Shown: in pieces, positions 1-4,673 of the stretch
Layout: each line of letters starts with the position of its first letter
Position numbering within the stretch: position 1 is the first letter of the stretch
Source of the DNA: Chloroflexota bacterium
GTDB lineage: Bacteria > Chloroflexota > Anaerolineae > Anaerolineales > Villigracilaceae
Assembly (NCBI GenBank): GCA_023459215.1
Contig: JAEWVF010000028.1
Span: 1 to 47,022, forward strand
DNA: 47,022 nt
Direction: 5' to 3'
The notes under the pieces: generated by a model
What the model was told of the DNA's origin: nothing
Databases searched by the model: none
What the model saw: the letters and a program-made list of their open reading frames with translations, nothing else
Made by a program: the position numbers and the translations under genes

Positions 1-145
1 CAGCCGCGCGCACCCAGGGATCGAAGACCCGGATACCGTTTTGTGAAACAGCCGGCTCACTGGTGGCCGTGATTGCCGCGCAGGCAGCCAGCCCGGAAAC
101 AACAAGCAACAAGGCCAGGAAACTGAATATTTTTTGCATTTTCAT
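1..145 (-). CDS. PCu(A)C-type copper chaperone lipoprotein, N-terminal part (runs off the window)
   Basis: Only the first 48 codons are inside the window, reading leftward from an ATG at 145. They encode a lipoprotein signal peptide (hydrophobic stretch, then Leu-Ala-Ala-Cys), followed by a segment matching the complete chaperone gene at 404-910: Glu-Pro-x-Val-Ser-Gln-Asn-Gly-Ile, then Asp-Pro-Trp-Val-Arg-Ala-Ala. It is therefore a tandem paralogue of that gene and probably a membrane-anchored extracytoplasmic Cu(I) chaperone. A GGAG sits about 9 nt before the ATG, which supports this start. The copper-ligand part lies outside the window, so function is inferred from the paralogue. Confidence 0.75.
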   Translation of the reverse strand, partial: MKMQKIFSFLALLLVVSGLAACAAITATSEPAVSQNGIRVFDPWVRAA

Positions 146-213
146 ATGCTTACTCCATGATAAATGTGGGCAAAACCAGGAGAACATTGTGATAAATCTC
201 GCAAACTGGAAAA

Positions 214-219
214 ATTATA
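214..219 (-). promoter_or_regulatory. extended -10 promoter element of the partial chaperone gene
   Basis: On the minus strand the sequence reads TGGTATAAT, a perfect extended -10, about 70 nt upstream of the start at 145. No good -35 is visible. The 10-bp iterons found at the second chaperone gene (931-960) are absent here, so the two paralogues are probably controlled differently. Confidence 0.5.
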
Positions 220-289
220 CCAATCCGGGTCTCTCAACCTCTCTCGCATTGAACGGGTTATCTTTATTCAGCGTTTTGGTCAAAAATAA

Positions 290-327
290 GCGTGGGATTT
301 CAAGGCATTCACCCTGAAATCCCACGC
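290..327 (-). terminator. rho-independent terminator of the copper chaperone gene
   Basis: Perfect 13-bp inverted repeat (290-302 with 315-327) and a 12-nt loop. On the minus strand it is followed by a T-rich tract (TTATTTTT), as expected for termination downstream of the 404-910 gene. Confidence 0.75.
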
Positions 328-334
328 TGGTTTC

Positions 335-374
335 TTACTTCCAACCCACCTGTTCCAAGCGATAGAAGCGCACT
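335..374 (-). pseudogene. remnant of a GH20 hexosaminidase 3' end
   Basis: The 39 bases from 336 align without gaps to 1554-1592, the last codons of the hexosaminidase gene, with about five differences. On the minus strand the fragment translates as Val-Arg-Phe-Tyr-Arg-Leu-Glu-Gln-Val-Gly-Trp-Lys then TAA. The intact gene ends Val-Arg-Phe-Tyr-Arg-Ser-Glu-Gln-Val-Glu-Trp-Lys then TAG. No other part of the enzyme remains. It is best explained as the edge of an old tandem duplication that also produced the second chaperone gene. Confidence 0.75.
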
Positions 375-403
375 CCAAAAACTATAACCACCTCGGGTTT
401 ACC

Positions 404-910
404 CTATGGCATCTTCACAGGAACTTCCAGCGAAATATCACCGGCATTCTGAAAGGTTAGCACGATGGTAACGGTATCGCCTACCTTGAGTTCCTGTTTC
501 AGGCCAATCAGCATCACATGGTAGCCGCCGGGCTTCAACTCAGTCACGCCATCTGCCGGAATTTTCACGCCCGGCACTTCAGCCATCGACATGACACCAT
601 CTGCCATGGTTGTCTCATGAATCTGAACATCCATTGCGACATCGCTGCTGGCGCTGATGAGCATATCATCCTGGCTGCCGGTGTTTTTGATCAGCATAAA
701 CGCGCCGGTAACGGCTCCGCCGTGCATATCGCCCTGATTATCATCTTGCATTCCTTCGCCCATGTCCTCCTTCATGGCCGCCGCGCGAACCCAGGGATCA
801 GAAACCTCGATGCCGTTTTGCGAAACGATCGGCTCAGAACTGACTGCCGCCGGAGCGCAAGCCGCCAGGATGAAAACCACCATAAAACTCAAACCAAAAA
901 CCTTTTTCAT
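404..910 (-). CDS. PCu(A)C (DUF461) copper chaperone lipoprotein
   Basis: Extracytoplasmic Cu(I) chaperone of the PCu(A)C family, which delivers copper to sites such as the CuA centre of cytochrome oxidase. The 168-residue protein has a lipoprotein signal with the lipobox cysteine at 18 and the exact family metal motif H-x10-M-x21-H-x-M (His98, Met109, His131, Met133). A Met/His/Asp-rich insertion at about 46-63 may add copper-binding capacity. The ATG at 910 has an AAGGAG about 8 nt upstream. The gene is divergent from the HTH-NosL regulator at 1006 and has its own terminator at 290-327. A second copy starts at 145. Family assignment is firm; the recipient protein is unknown. Confidence 0.9.
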   Translation of the reverse strand: MKKVFGLSFMVVFILAACAPAAVSSEPIVSQNGIEVSDPWVRAAAMKEDMGEGMQDDNQGDMHGGAVTGAFMLIKNTGSQDDMLISASSDVAMDVQIHETTMADGVMSMAEVPGVKIPADGVTELKPGGYHVMLIGLKQELKVGDTVTIVLTFQNAGDISLEVPVKMP

Positions 911-930
911 TCCGCCTTCTCCTTGATTTT

Positions 931-960
931 TTGAGAAAATATGAGAAAATTTGAGAAACC
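931..960. repeat. three 10-bp iterons between copper chaperone and regulator
   Basis: Three consecutive 10-mers (TTGAGAAAAT, ATGAGAAAAT, TTGAGAAACC) are spaced exactly one helical turn apart. They lie just downstream of the predicted chaperone transcription start and next to the regulator promoter region. The phasing suggests a cooperative operator on one face of the helix, probably for the adjacent HTH regulator. That link is inference. Confidence 0.55.
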
Positions 961-966
961 GCGATA

Positions 967-994
967 ATTATATCTACCAAAGCACAGACAACAA
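967..994 (-). promoter_or_regulatory. promoter of the copper chaperone gene
   Basis: Minus-strand -35 TTGTTG (994-989), a 16-bp spacer and a perfect -10 TATAAT (972-967) put the start near 960. Transcription would then run through the three iterons at 931-960, so a bound regulator could block it. The AT-rich core overlaps the likely promoter of the divergent regulator gene. Confidence 0.6.
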
Positions 995-1005
995 GGGAAG
1001 CTCGG

Positions 1006-1548
1006 ATGAAAAATTTATCACCCCGCCAGCATGATATTTTTAACCTTTTAGCAAGCAAGGGCTATCTCAAAGCCGAGGAAATCCAGAATGCCTGTAAGGT
1101 TTCACTGGCAACTGCCTACAGGGAAATGGATGCCCTGACCCGCAAGGGCTTTGCGGCCAAAATCCCGGGCGGGATCGGAAAGATTGAGCAGGAAAACCAC
1201 GGGCGCTGTGTGCTATGCAAACGCGAAATCAAACCAAACCTGGCCTTTATCTTGCACACCGAAAGTGGTCAGCGGTTCGATGCGTGCTGTCCGCACTGCG
1301 GGCTGATGGCGCTTCAATTACATACCGGCGCGAGCGCGGTGACAACCGATTTCTTTTACGGGACAGTAATCAACGCCGTCCAGGCCTGGTACGTGCTTGA
1401 AAGCCAGATCAGCCCCTGTTGCAGTCCATCCGTGTTGACTTTTGCCAGCCAGGAAACAGCCCAGCATTTTGCCCAGGCCTTTAACGGAAAACTGGCGGAC
1501 TTTTCGCAAGCCCGCCAGCAAAACCATCACTTGATGCATCACGCTTGA
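1006..1548 (+). CDS. DeoR-type HTH fused to NosL-like metal-binding domain; putative copper-responsive regulator
   Basis: Residues about 4-60 form a DeoR-like winged helix-turn-helix ending in a basic Gly-Gly segment. Residues about 65-168 resemble NosL, a copper-binding lipoprotein of nitrous-oxide reductase maturation: a CxxC at 68/71, a Phe-Asp-Ala-Cys-Cys-x-x-Cys cluster (Cys94, 95, 98), then the NosL-like pattern Ala-Trp-Tyr-Val... Thr-Phe-Ala-Ser... Ala-x-x-Phe-Ala. There is no signal peptide, so the NosL-like part is cytoplasmic here. Cys138/139 and a terminal His-His-x-Met-His-His (174-179) add soft-metal ligands. The gene is divergent from a copper chaperone with phased iterons between, which supports a one-component Cu(I) sensor. 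The sensing role is inference. GGGAAG precedes the ATG. Confidence 0.7.
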   Translation: MKNLSPRQHDIFNLLASKGYLKAEEIQNACKVSLATAYREMDALTRKGFAAKIPGGIGKIEQENHGRCVLCKREIKPNLAFILHTESGQRFDACCPHCGLMALQLHTGASAVTTDFFYGTVINAVQAWYVLESQISPCCSPSVLTFASQETAQHFAQAFNGKLADFSQARQQNHHLMHHA

Positions 1549-1552
1549 TTTA

Positions 1553-3025
1553 CTACTTCCACTCCACCTGTTCGGAGCGATAGAAGCGCACCCCCAGGCC
1601 GGCCAGGCGTTTGCCGTGTTCCGCCAGGCGCAGACGGTACGATTCCCAATCGCGGCTTTCGCGCGGCGACCAACCAATTTCGGCGTAGCCGCACAGGCGC
1701 GGGAAAACCATGAAATCGAGATTGCCCTGGGTAAAGATGGTTTCCGTCCAGAGGGCCGACTCCACGCCCAGGATCGCTTCCGGCGGAACACCTTCGAGCA
1801 GTTCAACCGGTTCCCACTCATAAGCGTCGCGGACTTCGGTGTAGGAACCAGTCCACTGCAAGCCGATGGTGGTATGGTCATGATATTTCATGTCCATGTA
1901 AGCCCGCGCTGCCGGGGAGGCGATAATCCCGGCTCCCTGGGCAGCCGCCTTGGCGGTCACATCCTTGTTCCACCAGTGCTGGGCAACGGTATCGGCACTC
2001 AGCCGGGTTTTGCCAATTTCCTCCCAGCCAATCATACGCTTGCCGTGCTTGCGGACGATTTCCTGAACGCGTTCAATGAAATAAATATAATCTTCTTCGG
2101 GGGTCGAGAGGGTTTCATCGCCGCCGATGTGGAAATATGCCCCGGGAGTCATGGCCGCAATTTCGCGGACGACATCGTCGACAAACTGGTAGGTAATTTC
2201 CTTGTGTACCGCCAGCGAACTGAAGCCGACCTTGATGCCGGTATACAGGCTGGGCGAAATGTCGTTGACGTTCAAGGCTTCATAAGAGGCCAGAGCGGCG
2301 TTGGTGTGGCCGGGCATATCGATTTCAGGCACAATCGTAATGTAGCGCTGGGCGGCATAGGCGACAATTTCGCGGTATTGATCCTGGGTATAAAAGCCGC
2401 CAGGGTCGCCATTGGTGGCCGTCGAACCGCCATGCAGGGCCAGCCAGGGCCAGGACTCGATCATAATGCGCCAGCCCTGGTCATCGCTCAGGTGCAAGTG
2501 CAGGGTATTGATTTTGTGAAAAGCGAGCAGGTCGATCAGACGCTTGACGGTTTCAACGCCAAAGAAGTGGCGGCCCAGGTCGAGCATCATGCTGCGCCAG
2601 GCATAGCGCGGCACATCGCGCACCGTTCCACAGGGCACCCACCAATCCAGGCCGGGCTGCTCGACTGCGCTTTCGATCTCAGCCGGGAACATCTGGCGCA
2701 GGGTCTGGACAGCGTAAAACAGGCCGGCAGCCGCAGAGGCGCGCAGCGTAACCTGCTCAGGCGTAGCCGAAAGCCGGTAGCCCTCCAGGCCAAGCTGCGG
2801 GTCGTCCGCCGTCAACGCCAGGGAAATATCCCCTGCCCCCGGCTCGATCCCGCCCAAGACCGGCAGGGCAAATCCGGTCGCCGGGCGCAGGCGCGCCGCA
2901 AGGAAGGAAGCAATCCAAAAAACTTCAGCCGCATCGCCCGAAACGATAATCCTTGTCTCAGGGGTCAAGCTGAAGCGTCGTTCATCGAACTGAAAATGTG
3001 CGGGAATGGGAATGATGGCCGTCAA
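1553..3025 (-). CDS. beta-N-acetylhexosaminidase (GH20)
   Basis: Hydrolyses terminal beta-linked GlcNAc/GalNAc from glycans or cell-wall fragments by substrate-assisted catalysis. The 490-residue protein has a GH20b-like N-terminal domain (about 5-130) and a catalytic TIM barrel. The signature His-x-Gly-Gly-Asp-Glu places the catalytic pair at Asp303-Glu304, and the conserved Asp-Asp-Gln-Gly-Trp is at 181-185. No signal peptide is visible, so the enzyme is probably cytoplasmic. The start is TTG, chosen because GAGGAG lies about 9 nt upstream and no ATG fits. A LacI/cre-type operator sits immediately before the RBS. A 40-bp copy of the gene's 3' end lies at 335-374. Confidence 0.92.
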   Translation of the reverse strand: MTAIIPIPAHFQFDERRFSLTPETRIIVSGDAAEVFWIASFLAARLRPATGFALPVLGGIEPGAGDISLALTADDPQLGLEGYRLSATPEQVTLRASAAAGLFYAVQTLRQMFPAEIESAVEQPGLDWWVPCGTVRDVPRYAWRSMMLDLGRHFFGVETVKRLIDLLAFHKINTLHLHLSDDQGWRIMIESWPWLALHGGSTATNGDPGGFYTQDQYREIVAYAAQRYITIVPEIDMPGHTNAALASYEALNVNDISPSLYTGIKVGFSSLAVHKEITYQFVDDVVREIAAMTPGAYFHIGGDETLSTPEEDYIYFIERVQEIVRKHGKRMIGWEEIGKTRLSADTVAQHWWNKDVTAKAAAQGAGIIASPAARAYMDMKYHDHTTIGLQWTGSYTEVRDAYEWEPVELLEGVPPEAILGVESALWTETIFTQGNLDFMVFPRLCGYAEIGWSPRESRDWESYRLRLAEHGKRLAGLGVRFYRSEQVEWK

Positions 3026-3043
3026 AGCTGGATTCTCCTCTTA

Positions 3044-3057
3044 TGTAACCGCTTACA
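3044..3057. promoter_or_regulatory. LacI/GalR-type (cre-like) operator
   Basis: TGTAACCGCTTACA fits the LacI-family/cre consensus TGWAANCGNTNWCA at every position. It lies about 20 bp before the hexosaminidase start and just downstream of its predicted transcription start, a position typical of repression. No LacI-family gene is in the window, so the regulator acts from elsewhere. Confidence 0.65.
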
Positions 3058-3065
3058 TTAATGAT

Positions 3066-3096
3066 ACTACAGCTTGATTGGGCTGTCCATTGTCAA
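3066..3096 (-). promoter_or_regulatory. promoter of the hexosaminidase gene
   Basis: Minus-strand -35 TTGACA (3096-3091), a 19-bp spacer and a -10-like TGTAGT (3071-3066) predict a start near 3059, directly abutting the operator at 3044-3057. The -35 is perfect; the -10 is weak and the spacer long. Confidence 0.45.
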
Positions 3097-3126
3097 AAAT
3101 GCAAGTAGCCGGTTAGCCCGGCTACT
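3096..3126 (-). terminator. terminator of the molybdoenzyme operon
   Basis: 9-bp stem (3104-3112 with 3118-3126), 5-nt loop, followed on the minus strand by a short T run (TGCATTTTTG). It ends the operon whose last gene stops at 3288, and its T tract abuts the -35 of the next gene. Nothing else was recognised in 3127-3287. Confidence 0.55.
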
Positions 3127-3287
3127 GCTTGGAGGAAAAGTGAAACGGTTCAGCGCCATTTCACCCTGCCAGCCATCCAACCCGGCCGCGCGACCGGCTG
3201 ATGGGCTGAAAGCTGACTTCCCCATTTTACTGCCTTTCGGCTGATTTTGTGCAATCCGGCAAGTCAGATAGACAACATCCTGCGAGG

Positions 3288-4673
3288 CTAAAGAATACGC
3301 AGGTTTTTTAGCTCATAAAAAGACCAGCGCCCGATCAATTCTTCGGCGAAAATCAGCAGGAAGATGGGAGCGGAGAGCCACATCTGGGCCGCAGGCGGGA
3401 GTACGGGCAAAAAGCCCACCGCAAGCATCGCCAGCGTGAGGCAGACTCCCCGGAGCTTGCCGGCCGTTTCGTGGGCGGCAGGCTCGCCGAAGAGGGCCAG
3501 GAACGCCTCGGCAGCCAGCAGCGCCCAGAGCGGAAACCAGATCTGCGCCAGTCCCAACCCGAGAGCGATGCCGGTTAAACCGAGCACCCCGGCGCTGAGG
3601 AAGAAAGCCGCATTCGTCCACCAGGTGTTCCAGGCCGGGACCGCTTTGATGCGATAAACCTGGGCCATGGCGTAAACCAGGCCGAGACCGGCCAGGGCCA
3701 GGGGGGCCTTTCCCATGCCCGGAAAAGCCAGCGCCAGCAGCCAGGCCAACCCAAACAAGCCAAACAGCAAGATCTCTCGGCTCAACCATGATTTTTTGAG
3801 ATGGTTGAGCGCCCGCCAGGCGTTCAGGGGTGTTCCCAGATGCAAAAAGGAGGCCATCCCGCCCAGGCCGATCAGGATGGCAATCAGGGTCAGGGCAAAG
3901 GGCGTCAACGGCCCGTCCAATAAGGCAAAAAAGGCCATGCCCGCCGCCATCTGGCCGCACAGGGTGAAAATGATCAGGGGCAATTCCCCAAAGTCAGGAG
4001 ACTTTGGAGTCCAAAATCTCCCGATTTTGGGTGTTGGCGGTTTAATTTCCTCCTGGTTAGAGATCGCTTTCTCCAATCCATTGCCCATCGCCGCGTGCGG
4101 CTTGAGCGCCAGGTGCGGCTGGGTGCGCGAAAAAGTCGGCAGCGGGAAGGGATGTTCGGCTCCTGAAACTTCCCAGAGTGGGATACCCCTCGTTTCTGCG
4201 AACTCGTTGCTTGTTACTTCAGCGAAGTCCAGTACCCGCAGCGGACAGGCGGCCACGCAGGCCGGAGGCAGTCCGGCATCGAGGTTGTCGTAGCAGAAAT
4301 TGCACTTGGTCATGTGACGCAGTTCGGGGTTGTACTGCGGCGCAGAGTACGGACAGGCCCAGGCGCAATAGCCGCAGCCCATGCACTTGCTCTCGTCGAT
4401 GTAAACAATCCCATCGGGGCGCACCACATACGCATCGGTTGGGCAAACGCCGGCGCATTTGGGGTGGATGCAGTGATTGCAGGCAATCGACAGGTTGTAG
4501 GCGAACACGTTGCTTGTCCAGGCTTCACCCTGTCGCTGCCAGGATCCGCCCGAAATTTCATAGACCCGCCGCCAGAGCACGCCGGTCGGCAGGTTGTTTT
4601 TGTCTTTGCAGGCAATCTGGCAGGCCTTGCAGCCCGAGCAGGCCGAGGCGTCGAAGGTGAAGGCGTAAGTCAT
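3288..4673 (-). CDS. fused FeS electron-transfer / membrane-anchor subunit of a DMSO-reductase-family enzyme (DmsB-DmsC fusion)
   Basis: Carries electrons between the quinone pool and the molybdenum subunit encoded just upstream. The N-terminal 150 residues bind four [4Fe-4S] clusters (Cys 12/15/18/22, 65/68/73/77, 97/100/103/107 and 124/127/139/143). From about residue 228 the protein is a polytopic DmsC-like quinol-binding anchor with about eight hydrophobic segments. DmsB and DmsC are usually separate, so the fusion is unusual. The linker at about 212-229 is encoded by two small palindromic repeats (3988-4030), suggesting that repeat insertion helped join or lengthen the parts. The start overlaps the upstream stop by 4 nt (ATGA). 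Substrate is unknown. Confidence 0.85.
   Translation of the reverse strand: MTYAFTFDASACSGCKACQIACKDKNNLPTGVLWRRVYEISGGSWQRQGEAWTSNVFAYNLSIACNHCIHPKCAGVCPTDAYVVRPDGIVYIDESKCMGCGYCAWACPYSAPQYNPELRHMTKCNFCYDNLDAGLPPACVAACPLRVLDFAEVTSNEFAETRGIPLWEVSGAEHPFPLPTFSRTQPHLALKPHAAMGNGLEKAISNQEEIKPPTPKIGRFWTPKSPDFGELPLIIFTLCGQMAAGMAFFALLDGPLTPFALTLIAILIGLGGMASFLHLGTPLNAWRALNHLKKSWLSREILLFGLFGLAWLLALAFPGMGKAPLALAGLGLVYAMAQVYRIKAVPAWNTWWTNAAFFLSAGVLGLTGIALGLGLAQIWFPLWALLAAEAFLALFGEPAAHETAGKLRGVCLTLAMLAVGFLPVLPPAAQMWLSAPIFLLIFAEELIGRWSFYELKNLRIL
3988..4030. repeat. two tandem small palindromes in the FeS/anchor linker
   Basis: Two related hairpins, 8-bp arms with 4-nt loops: CCAAAGTC/GACTTTGG at 3988-4007 and CCAAAATC/GATTTTGG at 4011-4030. 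They follow the pattern CCAAARTC-N4-GAYTTTGG and are kept in frame, encoding a Pro/Lys/Phe/Gly-rich linker. Confidence 0.65.

Noticed and set aside
1616..3061. 481-residue open frame on the plus strand
   Set aside because: It is antisense to the GH20 gene with its full catalytic signature; the opposite frame is a codon-bias shadow in GC-rich DNA.
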